DNA from: Prevotella sp. CAG:485 | GTDB lineage: Bacteria; Bacteroidota; Bacteroidia; Bacteroidales; Muribaculaceae | Length of the DNA: 31,448 nt | Direction: 5' to 3' | Assembly (NCBI GenBank): GCA_000437495.1 | Contig: FR897793.1 | Span: 1-31,448 of the forward strand | Part shown: piece after piece, positions 1 to 8,252 of the stretch | Numbering within the stretch: the stretch's first letter is position 1 | Layout: the number at the start of each line of letters is the position of its first letter | Translations under genes and position numbers: made by a program | The notes under the pieces: generated by a model | Databases searched by the model: none | What the model was told of the DNA's origin: nothing | What the model saw: only the letters and a program-made list of their open reading frames with translations

Positions 1-100
1 AAAATCGAATTACGATACACTCCCTTTTACGGTGAGTATGTTTCTTTGTGCGTGTTTTTCGTTATTGTTCCGATTAGGTCTTGGTAAATGGCTTAGAGGA

Positions 101-310
101 TTAGTTGCCGTTGAATGAACCTGACATATCTCCGAAGATGCCAATGGTCCAAAGCCACCATACCAAAATGAAAATCAGTATTATAACTCCAAACCACAAC
201 CACCAGTTATTGATGCGACGCGTGTTTTTGCGCTTGCGCTCTTTGCCGTCGGCACGCAGTTTGTCGGCGATGAGATCGGCATTGTTTTGGTCTTTGTTTT
301 CCATAGTCAT
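101..310 (-). CDS. Small single-span membrane protein of unknown function
   Basis: This 69-residue protein has a charged, Lys/Arg-rich N-terminal half (about residues 1-33), a very Trp-rich hydrophobic span (about residues 35-59, with WWLWFG and WWLW), and a short Gly/Ser/Asn tail. That composition predicts one membrane segment with the basic N-terminus inside the cell. A second ATG lies two codons downstream (position 304), so the start is uncertain by six bases. The gene lies 79 bp downstream of dnaB on the same strand and could be read from the dnaB transcript; I see no clear promoter of its own in the gap. I recognise no family. The overlapping plus-strand frame shows no protein-like features and I treat it as a shadow. 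Confidence 0.6.
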   Translation of the reverse strand: MTMENKDQNNADLIADKLRADGKERKRKNTRRINNWWLWFGVIILIFILVWWLWTIGIFGDMSGSFNGN

Positions 311-389
311 GATTGTGTTTTTAGGTTATTTTGACTATAGAACAACGGGGCTATGAAAAAGGTTTGGTGGGTGGCGAAAAAAAGTTTCA

Positions 390-1961
390 TCAGAAGGGCA
401 CGGAGGGGTCGCCGGGCGCCGGCATGATGTCGGGAGCGGGCGATGCCGGCATAGGACCGTTGGGTTGCGGCATTGCCGAGGGCTGAGCGTTGCGGCGCGA
501 GTTGAACCGCGAGGGTATGGGCGCCGAGGCAGAGGAAATGGCGTTGCGCACGTTCTGATGACCTTCGTCCCAACTGTCGAAACGCGCATATTGAGCCACG
601 AACCGCAGCTTTATGTCGGCCGTGGAGCCGGAGCGGTGTTTGGCAACGATGAACTCGGCCAGACCGTGGATATTGTTTCCTTCCGCATCCTCGCTCGATT
701 TGGTGTAATATTCGGGTCGGTGTACGAAGCAGACAATGTCGGCATCCTGTTCAATGGCGCCCGATTCGCGGAGGTCGCTGAGCATGGGGCGTTTGTCTTC
801 GCGCGTTTCGTTCTGACGGCTGAGCTGACTGAGCGCAAGGATGGGTATGTTGAGTTCCTTGGCCAGCGCCTTGAGTGAGCGCGAGATGGTGGAAACCTCC
901 TGCTCGCGGTTGCCGAACTTCATGCCCGTAGCCATCATCAGCTGCAGATAGTCGATCATTATCATCTTGACCCCATTTTCGCGCACCAGACGGCGAGCTT
1001 TGGTGCGGAGCTCGGTTATGCTCAGACCCGGCGTTTCGTCGAGATAGAGCGGCACCCCGTATAACTGCTGCATATCATTGTTGAGCGAGTCCCATTCGGC
1101 AGGCGTCAGCTGGCCGCTTTTAATCTTTTCGCCGGGGAGCGAGCAGACATTGGAGATGAGACGGTTGACCAGCTGCACATTGCTCATCTCAAGCGAGAAC
1201 ATAGCCACCGGCGTGTTGAGGTCCACCGCCATGCGCTTGGCCATAGAGAGCACGAAAGCCGTCTTGCCCATTGCCGGACGCCCTGCCACAATAATAAGGT
1301 CGGAGTTTTGCCATCCGCTGGTTATGCGGTCAATGTCGGGATAGCCCGACGCTAGACCCGAGACACCGCCGGTGCGGTTGGAGGCAGCCTGCATTTGCAT
1401 CAGCGCCTGGTTCAGCACCGGGTCAACCTGCGTTACCTCGCGTTTGAGCTGCGTGCGCGAGATTTCGAAGAGAGCCCCTTCAGCTTCCTGCAGGAGGTCG
1501 TCGACATCGTTGGCCTCGTCGAACGCCTTTCCCTCAATGGTAGAGGCAAAAGTGATGAGGCGGCGAGCCAGATATTTCTGCGCCACAATGCGAGCGTGAA
1601 ACTCCACATTTGCCGCCGAGAGAACCCGCGTGGTGAGGTCGGCGATGTACACGGCCCCTCCCACCTCCTGCAGCGTGCCCAGACGTCGCAGCTCCTCGGT
1701 AACAGTAATCATGTCAATTGGCTGCTGCGCCAAAGCCAGATTGGAGATGGCTTGATAGATTTTCTGATGCGCCGGTTCGTAGAAACTGTCGGGCACCAAA
1801 AGGTCGCTGACCTCCATGTAGGCGTCCTTCTCGAGCATCACAGCGCCGAGTACCGCCGCTTCGAGGTCGGCGTCGCGCGGAGGCAACTTGCCGGTGGCTG
1901 AAGTGGGTACAGGAGTGGCGCGTGGCGTAAAATTGCGAGAGGGCGTTTGGGCAGTTGGCAT
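390..1961 (-). CDS. dnaB: Replicative DNA helicase DnaB
   Basis: This is the hexameric helicase that unwinds DNA ahead of the replication fork. Taken from the ATG at 1961 the protein is 523 residues. It has a low-complexity Pro/Thr-rich start (about 1-28), the DnaB N-terminal helical domain (about 30-130, beginning PPRDADLEAAVLGA), a linker, and the RecA-like ATPase domain. The Walker A motif GRPAMGKT is at about 227-234, and a Walker B-type segment MIMIDYLQLM and the C-terminal HRSGSTADIKLRF region follow. The tail after the core is Pro/Ala/Met-rich. The frame stays open upstream to 2087, but a TAACTTTG promoter box at 1985-1992 puts the transcription start near 1978, inside that extension, so 1961 is the better start. 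No intein is present. The gene is divergent from rpsO. Confidence 0.96.
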   Translation of the reverse strand: MPTAQTPSRNFTPRATPVPTSATGKLPPRDADLEAAVLGAVMLEKDAYMEVSDLLVPDSFYEPAHQKIYQAISNLALAQQPIDMITVTEELRRLGTLQEVGGAVYIADLTTRVLSAANVEFHARIVAQKYLARRLITFASTIEGKAFDEANDVDDLLQEAEGALFEISRTQLKREVTQVDPVLNQALMQMQAASNRTGGVSGLASGYPDIDRITSGWQNSDLIIVAGRPAMGKTAFVLSMAKRMAVDLNTPVAMFSLEMSNVQLVNRLISNVCSLPGEKIKSGQLTPAEWDSLNNDMQQLYGVPLYLDETPGLSITELRTKARRLVRENGVKMIMIDYLQLMMATGMKFGNREQEVSTISRSLKALAKELNIPILALSQLSRQNETREDKRPMLSDLRESGAIEQDADIVCFVHRPEYYTKSSEDAEGNNIHGLAEFIVAKHRSGSTADIKLRFVAQYARFDSWDEGHQNVRNAISSASAPIPSRFNSRRNAQPSAMPQPNGPMPASPAPDIMPAPGDPSVPF

Positions 1962-1984
1962 ACTTGTTGAGCTTTTTGGGAGTG

Positions 1985-2015
1985 CAAAGTTAGTAAATCC
2001 GGGCGCTTTTTCAAA
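1985..2015 (-). promoter_or_regulatory. Promoter of dnaB (Bacteroidetes type)
   Basis: Read on the minus strand, a TTTG -33 box (2012-2015) is followed after 19 bases by TAACTTTG (1985-1992), matching the Bacteroidetes consensus TTTG-N19-21-TAnnTTTG. The predicted transcript begins around 1978, about 17 bases before the chosen dnaB start codon. Confidence 0.75.
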
Positions 2016-2132
2016 TATTAATTGCCAAAAGGCCCGCAAATGAGTGGGGCATAAGAGCAGGTATCGGAGGCTCCGGGAAGACGGCACAAGAGAGGCAATG
2101 AGGATTAGTGTGAGGGTGCGTGAAGAAAGATA

Positions 2133-2164
2133 TTTGGAGGAGAAGAAATTTTTTTGTAATTTTG
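2133..2164 (+). promoter_or_regulatory. Promoter of rpsO (Bacteroidetes type)
   Basis: TTTG (2133-2136), a 20-base spacer and TAATTTTG (2157-2164) match the Bacteroidetes sigma consensus exactly. The predicted start near 2171 gives a leader of about 100 bases before the rpsO ATG at 2274. Confidence 0.75.
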
Positions 2165-2178
2165 TGGCGCATTTTGAA

Positions 2179-2224
2179 CAAGCGGATCGTCCGCGAGAGA
2201 AGAAAAGGACGGGAACTCCGCTTG
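2179..2224 (+). promoter_or_regulatory. Foldable leader of rpsO, possible S15 autoregulatory element
   Basis: CAAGCGGA (2179-2186) can pair with TCCGCTTG (2217-2224), enclosing a second stem CGTCC (2188-2192)/GGACG (2207-2211). The same GCGGA (2182-2186) can instead pair with the nearby TCCGC (2190-2194) in a tight three-base-loop hairpin. The two folds exclude each other. S15 mRNAs are often autoregulated through leader structures, so a regulatory role is plausible, but the binding function is inferred. Confidence 0.45.
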
Positions 2225-2273
2225 GATAAATGTATCAACACTTTTTTAACAAACCCCAAAAACCAATTCTCTC

Positions 2274-2549
2274 ATGCATCTTAGCAACGAAGAAAAAGCA
2301 GACATCTTTGAGAAATACGGCAAAGACCGTAACGACACCGGCAGCCCCGAGAGCCAGATAGCCCTGTTCTCAATACGCATCGCCCATCTGACCAAACACC
2401 TCAAAGAGAACCACAAGGACCACGCCACCGAGCGTGCCCTGAAAGCTCTGGTAGGTAAACGCCGCGCTATGCTGGATTATCTGATCAGCAAAGACATTCA
2501 GCGTTATCGCGACATCATTGCCAAGAAAGAACTCGGCATACGTAAGTAA
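2274..2549 (+). CDS. rpsO: 30S ribosomal protein S15
   Basis: This 91-residue protein of the small ribosomal subunit binds 16S rRNA in the central domain. It has the normal family length and the family signatures throughout: the start MHLSNEEKADIFEKYG, the conserved DTGSPESQIALFSIRI segment (about residues 22-37), the HLKENHKDH loop, and the C-terminal GKRRAMLDYLISKD helix. The start is supported by this N-terminal alignment and by the upstream promoter and leader. It appears to be a single-gene transcript: the next gene begins about 290 bp downstream. Confidence 0.98.
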   Translation: MHLSNEEKADIFEKYGKDRNDTGSPESQIALFSIRIAHLTKHLKENHKDHATERALKALVGKRRAMLDYLISKDIQRYRDIIAKKELGIRK

Positions 2550-2835
2550 GCAGCTTCGGCTCTTACGCCAGACATAAGCAAGGCGTCTTCGGCATGGCTC
2601 TTAAGGGTCCGGGCCGGCGGCGCTTTGCACGTTTCACTTATTCTTTGCAGATTTTCCTGATGAGGAAATGCGAAAGAAGCTGCGGGTGAAACAACCTTTG
2701 GCTCTGCAGATTTGTTGGTAAGATAAAAGGCAAAGCAGAGTCTGTGAGCTGCGAGGCAGAGAAGTCTGCACGGGCGCAAACAAACTGATTGTTGGAAGCA
2801 AATAGCAATAGAAACCACAAAAACCCACGCCAGAA
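2550..2835 (+). other. Intergenic region between rpsO and the VanZ-like gene
   Basis: These 286 bases carry no convincing gene. A hairpin ACGCC (2565-2569)/GGCGT (2582-2586) with a 12-base loop lies just after rpsO but lacks a clear T-run, so it is only a weak terminator candidate. The stretch also holds many short CTGCAGA/GCAGAG-like runs that can pair with each other. I see no clear consensus promoter for the downstream gene. Confidence 0.35.
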
Positions 2836-3261
2836 GTGAGAAAATTATTCGCCTCATTCCCAGCCTGGACGGCCAGCGTTGTCTGGATACTATTGATACT
2901 CTGGACCATGGATGTGCCGTCGCCTTTTATGGAAGATTTCTCGGATGTTTTTATCGTCTGGGATAAATTCTGCCATTTGCTGCTTGGAGCGGTGATGGTG
3001 TTTTGTCTTTGTCTCGACTGGCAGCGCCGCCGCAAATGGCGTCAGATGAAGCCCGGCATCCTGTTTATCCTGGCCCTTATCGGCTCGGTGATAACAGCCA
3101 CGGCCGAAGTGTGCCAGATATTCACCCCCGAAGAATACCGGCGCTGGTTCGACCCGTTGGACGTGGCATGGCAGCTGATAGGAGCTTTTGGCATGGCCGC
3201 CTTATACAGTGCCTTGCAACTTTTGTGGTGCAAGCCAAATCCTCTGAAGAAAGTGAAATAA
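2836..3261 (+). CDS. VanZ-like family membrane protein
   Basis: This 141-residue protein has about four hydrophobic segments (roughly residues 10-26, 45-62, 74-91 and 111-131) and the family motif DKFCHLLLGAVMVF (about residues 43-56), typical of VanZ-like proteins, where an Asp-Lys followed by a His opens a membrane helix. A further family-like acidic segment, DPLDVAWQLIGA, lies near residues 106-117. The function of the family is poorly defined; the name comes from a teicoplanin-resistance accessory gene and says little about its role here. The start is GTG at 2836, because the only upstream in-frame ATG (2668) runs into a stop. The gene ends 44 bp before the chosen tamB start and probably shares its transcript. 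Confidence 0.75.
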   Translation: MRKLFASFPAWTASVVWILLILWTMDVPSPFMEDFSDVFIVWDKFCHLLLGAVMVFCLCLDWQRRRKWRQMKPGILFILALIGSVITATAEVCQIFTPEEYRRWFDPLDVAWQLIGAFGMAALYSALQLLWCKPNPLKKVK

Positions 3262-3305
3262 GACCCGGGTCGCCCTGACCCGTGAAAGCAAACAAAAGAA
3301 CGACA

Positions 3306-6300
3306 ATGGAAGACCACGCTGTTACCGATACTGCTCCGAAGCCCGACAAAACCGGTCAGGCAGAAGGGAAGAGTATTGCCGACAGCAACGGCTCCAACCA
3401 GAATCCGGAGGAAAAGAATGGCAAACAGCCCAAGAAGCATCTTATAAAAATTACTTGGCTGAGGCGCACCCTGAAAACCGTGGCAGGGATACTGATATTC
3501 CTCATCATACTGCCGTGGCTCATCTATATACCCCCCATACAGACCCTGCTGAAAGACATAGCCTGCTCGCAGATAAACAAATCTACCGGCATGCAGGTGG
3601 CCATAGAGCGGCTGCGCCTCCGTTTTCCGCTTGATGTGAGCCTTGACGGCGTGTGCGTGGTGGAAGCCACCGGCGACACCATGGTGCGTGCCCAAACAGC
3701 CGATGTTGACGTAAAGCTGCTGCCCCTGTTCAAGCTCGATGTGCAGGTGAAGAAACTGCGCCTTGTGGAGGGATATTACCGCATGGTGAACAAGGATTCG
3801 TCGATGATAATGAAGATTTACGCCCCCTTCTTCGAAGCATCGCCCGGCACCTCGGCCAACATCAAAGAGTCGCTGATAAATCTTGACGACGTAACCCTGC
3901 GCGGCGGCCGCCTTGACCTTTTTATGGACGTATGGAAGGCAAAGCCCGAGCCGCCCACACCCGGAGAGTTCATTATAAAAGCCAACCGGCTGCATCTGCA
4001 TGATTTCACCTTTAGCATGTCGATGCTGCCCACCATAGACTCGTTAGGGTTATATGCCCGCAATCTGGAGCTGGAGGGTGGCCTTGTGGACCTGAAGAAT
4101 AATCTCATAGAGATACAGAAAGCCGCCATAGCCGGCGGTTCGGCTACCTACATCACCCCCACAGCACAATATGTGGCCACCCATCCGGCGCCCCCGCCAT
4201 CGCCGTATAAATCGGCTCCGCTGGTGATAAAAGGACACGACATAGGGCTTTCCGATTTCACAGCCCTCTATGCTACCAAAGGTGCGAAACCGCAGCCCGG
4301 CTTCGACCCGGCGTTCATGCAGTTCACCGGTTTGAATCTGCAGCTTCAGGACTTCTACAATGCCGCTTCCACGGTAAAACTGCCCATAACGCGTCTGGAA
4401 GGCCGTGAACGCAGCGGACTGACGATAACGTCGGGCAGCGGCACGGTAGACATCGATTCCATGGGCATAGCGCTGCACGAAATGGTGGTGAACACCACAG
4501 CCTCGCGCCTGCAGGCCGACGCATATCTCTCCATGGGCAGCATGGCAATGCAGACCGACGCACCCTTCAGCCTCAAAGGCATATTCACCATAGGCCAGAG
4601 CGATATAATAGCCTTTATGCCCGCCATGGGCAAGATGCTGAGGCCGCTGGCCCGTTACGGCGCTCTGCAGGCCCAGATTGACGCCTCGGGAACACTGGCC
4701 GAGATACAGGTGCCGAAGCTGCAAATGCAGATGCCCGGTTTCATCACCCTGCGCGCCAACGGATATGTGGCCAATGTGATGAAGCCCAAACAGCTCGGCG
4801 CTGACCTTACATTCTACGGCAATCTGCTTCAGCCGGCGCCGGTGCAGAATATGCTTGAGCTGACCGGCTTCGACCTGCCGGCATTGCTCATTCAGGGTCA
4901 CGCCACGGCCAACGGGCAGAACTATGCCGCCAACTTCACCCTGAAATCGCCGGCAGGCTCTGTGAAAGCCAACGGCAGGGTAGGGCTGAACACAGAAACA
5001 TATTTCGCCGATGTGGATATGCACGACCTCGACGCCGGTCGGTTTGCTCCCGGCAGCGGTCTGGGCACCGTAACCGGCCATCTCTTGGCCAAAGGGGCAG
5101 GCTTCAACCCCACCTCACCCCGTGCCGATGCCGACGTTGACCTGCGCATTGACCGGCTGGTGTACAACAAATATCCCCTTACAGACATCCTTGCAAAGGC
5201 CACGGTGCATAAGGGCGTCTATAACCTCGACCTCAGCGGCAATAACGCCGCCCTGACCGGCAACATCAACGCCACCGGGACAATGGCCAACGACCTCTAT
5301 ACGGTGGATATGACGGCCGATTTGGTGCATCTGGATTTGCATTTGTTAGGTCTTGCCGCCGACACCACAGAGGCTTCCGGCACCTTCCATCTGGCCGGAG
5401 AGGTGAGTCCGGCGCGTATGCTCTGCAACATGGCTCTTACCGGCAATGACCTCTATTTCCGCAGCGGCGCCGATAGTTACAACCTGCCGGGAGCAGTGCG
5501 CGCCGAGCTGCTGGCTCGCACAGACACCACCCACGCCATGTTAGATGCGCAGGGACTGTATGCCGACGTAACGGCCCCGTCGGGTCTGAAAAAACTGATG
5601 CCTGAGCTCGAGAATGCGTCGAAGATGCTGATTCATCAGGTTGTAGACACCAAGAAGCTGGATATGGAGCAGCTGCAAACGGTGTTGCCCGAATTCAACA
5701 TTCAGTTTCGAGCGTCAGGCACAGGCATAGTTGAGGAGCTGCTCAAGCCCACAGGCATGACCATCGACAGCCTGCAGGCCAACGTTATCAACGACAGCCT
5801 ATTCCGCGCCGACGCCCGGCTGCTGAGCCTCAACACGGGGTCGATGCTGCTCGACACCCTGTCGGCCAACTTGCAGGAACGCGGCAAGCTGCTGAACTAT
5901 GCCCTGCACATGGGCAATAAGCCGGGCAACCTCGACGAATATGCCGACGTGAATCTCACCGGCTATGTGGGTCTGCAACGCGCCTCCGCTTTCCTGAGGC
6001 AGAAAAACCTCAAAGGCGAGACCGGATACCGCTTCGGTGCCACGGTATATTTCACCGACACTCTCGCCACGCTGCACTTTACCCCTCTGCGGGCCACCAT
6101 AGGCTATCTGCCCTGGACCTTCAACGATGACAACTACATTACTTACGACATGAAGAACCGGATTGATGCCAACCTCTCGGCCATGAGCAAAGAGAGCAGC
6201 ATAAGCATCAAGACCGTTGACAGACCGGGCAGCGTGCTGCCGATGCTCAGCATAGGACTCGACAATGTGCACCTCCACGACTTCATGCAAATGGTGCCCG

Positions 6301-8249
6301 GATTGCCTGAGATAGCCGGTGTGCTGAATGTGAAGGCCGACCTGGTGTATGACTCCAAAGCCTTTACCGGAACAGGCACCTTAGGACTTAAAGACTTTAA
6401 ATATGAAGGGCGGCGTGTGGCCGATTTCGACGGGCATTTCAACGCCGGCCTCGACCTCAACGGCAATATCTCGGCATACGCTAACCTGGACATCGACGGG
6501 CATAAAGCATTTAACTTCAGCGGCACGCTGGCAAAAGATGCAGCGGGCGAGTATCAGCCCACCAAGATGACCCTTGACATGGCCGATTTTCCGGTTTCAG
6601 TGGCCAATGCCTTTCTGCCGGCGGATATGGCTCAGGTGTCGGGCAATCTCAGCGGCTCCATGAGTATGACAGGCTCCATGACCAAGCCTGTGCTGAACGG
6701 CGCCATCTCATGCCGCGACGTCAAGATTCAGATTCCGATGATGGGTGGCACGCTCACCCTCGACACAGTGCCCCTTACGGTGCAGGATTCCAAGATTGCC
6801 TTCGATGACTTTGATATCTACGGCGTTCAGAACTCGCTGAAGCTGAACGGCACGGTAGATGCGTCGAATCTCACCGACACGCGACTTGACTTGAGCCTGC
6901 AGGGCAACAACTTCATGCTCATAGACAACGACAGGCGCGCCCGCAGCCAGATTTACGGCAAGGTGCTTGTAAACGCCAATGCCACGGTAACCGGTCCGCT
7001 GAGCCTTCTTGACGTCAACGGCTCCCTGTCAGTACTCAGAGGCACAGACGTTACCTACACCCTCAGCGACGCCACACAGCTTCAGCAGACCTACACCGAC
7101 AACGTGGTGAAGTTTGTGCAGTTCAACGACTCCACGCTCCTGGCCAAGGCCGACTCGCTCCAGCAGCAGTCGAGCATGCGCATCAACGCAGCCCTTAGCA
7201 TCTCCAACGGAGTGCAGGTAACGGTTAACCTCAACGCCAACGGCACCAACTGCGTGCAGCTGAACCCCTCGGGCAGGCTCGCTTATTTCCAGAACTATAT
7301 GGGCGATATGCGCCTCAACGGCCAGATAAACCTGGGCAACGGCTTCGCCCGCTACTCCATACCGGCCATCGGCGAGAAGCGCTTCGACATAGACCCCGAC
7401 AGCTATGTTACCTTCAACGGCGATGTGCTTAACCCTAGGCTGCACATCCTGGCGCAGGACGAGATGAAATCAGTGGCCGGCACCGGCGGCAACTCCAGCC
7501 GCGTCATCAACTTCCTTGTTACCATATCGGCCACCGGCACCCTGTCGCAGCCCAACGTACTGTTCGACCTCAGCACCAAAGACGACATCTCCATAGAGAA
7601 TCAGCTTGAGGCCATGAGCGCCGACCAGCGTTCAAACGAGGCCATGAACATGATTCTCTACGGCCGCTACATGGGTCCCGGCGCCGCCTCGTCGAATGCC
7701 GGCGGATTCGCCACCAATGCCCTCTACGGATTCCTCACAAGCCAGATTAACAACTGGGCGGCAAACAACATCCGCGGCGTTGACCTGACCTTCGGCATTG
7801 ACCAGTACAGCACTTCCGACAACGGCAACAAGGGCACATCCACCACATACTCCTATCAGGTGAGCAAGTCGCTGCTCAACAACAAATTCAAGATTGTGGT
7901 GGGCGGCAATTACTCCACCGACCCCAATCAGGACCAGGACATAGCCCAGAACCTCATCTCCAACATCTCGTTTGAGTATATGCTGAGGCAGACCAACTCC
8001 ACAAGTATGTATGTGAAGTTGTTCCGCCACACCAACTACGAGTCGATACTCGAAGGCGAAATCACCGAGATGGGTGCCGGTTTCGTCATGCAGCGAAAGC
8101 TGTCGAATCTCAAGCAGCTCTTCAACTGGCTCAAACGCAAGCGTAAACAGAACAAAGAGGCCGGCAATCCGGATCCACCCACACCTACAGCTGCCCGCTT
8201 AAAGCAGCAATCAGAAGTCGCACCCGCCGACTCCGTCACAGTGCAATAG
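3306..8249 (+). CDS. tamB: Translocation and assembly module protein TamB
   Basis: This very large periplasm-spanning protein (1647 residues from the ATG at 3306) belongs to the AsmA-like/TamB family, thought to bridge inner and outer membranes and to help outer-membrane protein assembly or lipid transfer. It has a hydrophilic N-terminal tail (about 1-45), one membrane anchor (about 57-76), then the AsmA-like start IERLRLRFPLDVSLDGV. A long region rich in beta-strand and Gly/Asn/Asp turns follows. The C-terminal DUF490/TamB domain covers roughly the last 450 residues, with the motif NEAMNMILYGRYMGPG. The frame extends to a GTG at 3282, but the ATG is preferred. It is 3 bp from tamL, the expected partner. 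The C-terminal 35 residues are Pro/Thr/Ala-rich. Confidence 0.9.
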   Translation: MEDHAVTDTAPKPDKTGQAEGKSIADSNGSNQNPEEKNGKQPKKHLIKITWLRRTLKTVAGILIFLIILPWLIYIPPIQTLLKDIACSQINKSTGMQVAIERLRLRFPLDVSLDGVCVVEATGDTMVRAQTADVDVKLLPLFKLDVQVKKLRLVEGYYRMVNKDSSMIMKIYAPFFEASPGTSANIKESLINLDDVTLRGGRLDLFMDVWKAKPEPPTPGEFIIKANRLHLHDFTFSMSMLPTIDSLGLYARNLELEGGLVDLKNNLIEIQKAAIAGGSATYITPTAQYVATHPAPPPSPYKSAPLVIKGHDIGLSDFTALYATKGAKPQPGFDPAFMQFTGLNLQLQDFYNAASTVKLPITRLEGRERSGLTITSGSGTVDIDSMGIALHEMVVNTTASRLQADAYLSMGSMAMQTDAPFSLKGIFTIGQSDIIAFMPAMGKMLRPLARYGALQAQIDASGTLAEIQVPKLQMQMPGFITLRANGYVANVMKPKQLGADLTFYGNLLQPAPVQNMLELTGFDLPALLIQGHATANGQNYAANFTLKSPAGSVKANGRVGLNTETYFADVDMHDLDAGRFAPGSGLGTVTGHLLAKGAGFNPTSPRADADVDLRIDRLVYNKYPLTDILAKATVHKGVYNLDLSGNNAALTGNINATGTMANDLYTVDMTADLVHLDLHLLGLAADTTEASGTFHLAGEVSPARMLCNMALTGNDLYFRSGADSYNLPGAVRAELLARTDTTHAMLDAQGLYADVTAPSGLKKLMPELENASKMLIHQVVDTKKLDMEQLQTVLPEFNIQFRASGTGIVEELLKPTGMTIDSLQANVINDSLFRADARLLSLNTGSMLLDTLSANLQERGKLLNYALHMGNKPGNLDEYADVNLTGYVGLQRASAFLRQKNLKGETGYRFGATVYFTDTLATLHFTPLRATIGYLPWTFNDDNYITYDMKNRIDANLSAMSKESSISIKTVDRPGSVLPMLSIGLDNVHLHDFMQMVPGLPEIAGVLNVKADLVYDSKAFTGTGTLGLKDFKYEGRRVADFDGHFNAGLDLNGNISAYANLDIDGHKAFNFSGTLAKDAAGEYQPTKMTLDMADFPVSVANAFLPADMAQVSGNLSGSMSMTGSMTKPVLNGAISCRDVKIQIPMMGGTLTLDTVPLTVQDSKIAFDDFDIYGVQNSLKLNGTVDASNLTDTRLDLSLQGNNFMLIDNDRRARSQIYGKVLVNANATVTGPLSLLDVNGSLSVLRGTDVTYTLSDATQLQQTYTDNVVKFVQFNDSTLLAKADSLQQQSSMRINAALSISNGVQVTVNLNANGTNCVQLNPSGRLAYFQNYMGDMRLNGQINLGNGFARYSIPAIGEKRFDIDPDSYVTFNGDVLNPRLHILAQDEMKSVAGTGGNSSRVINFLVTISATGTLSQPNVLFDLSTKDDISIENQLEAMSADQRSNEAMNMILYGRYMGPGAASSNAGGFATNALYGFLTSQINNWAANNIRGVDLTFGIDQYSTSDNGNKGTSTTYSYQVSKSLLNNKFKIVVGGNYSTDPNQDQDIAQNLISNISFEYMLRQTNSTSMYVKLFRHTNYESILEGEITEMGAGFVMQRKLSNLKQLFNWLKRKRKQNKEAGNPDPPTPTAARLKQQSEVAPADSVTVQ

Positions 8250-8252
8250 CTT

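Noticed and set aside
3042..4001. Long minus-strand open frame (319 residues) opposite tamB, and similar ones at 4050-5081 and 5799-6290
   Set aside because: They are rich in His, Gly, Gln and Val as expected from reading a GC-rich gene backwards, have no recognisable domain, and lie entirely over well-supported plus-strand genes.
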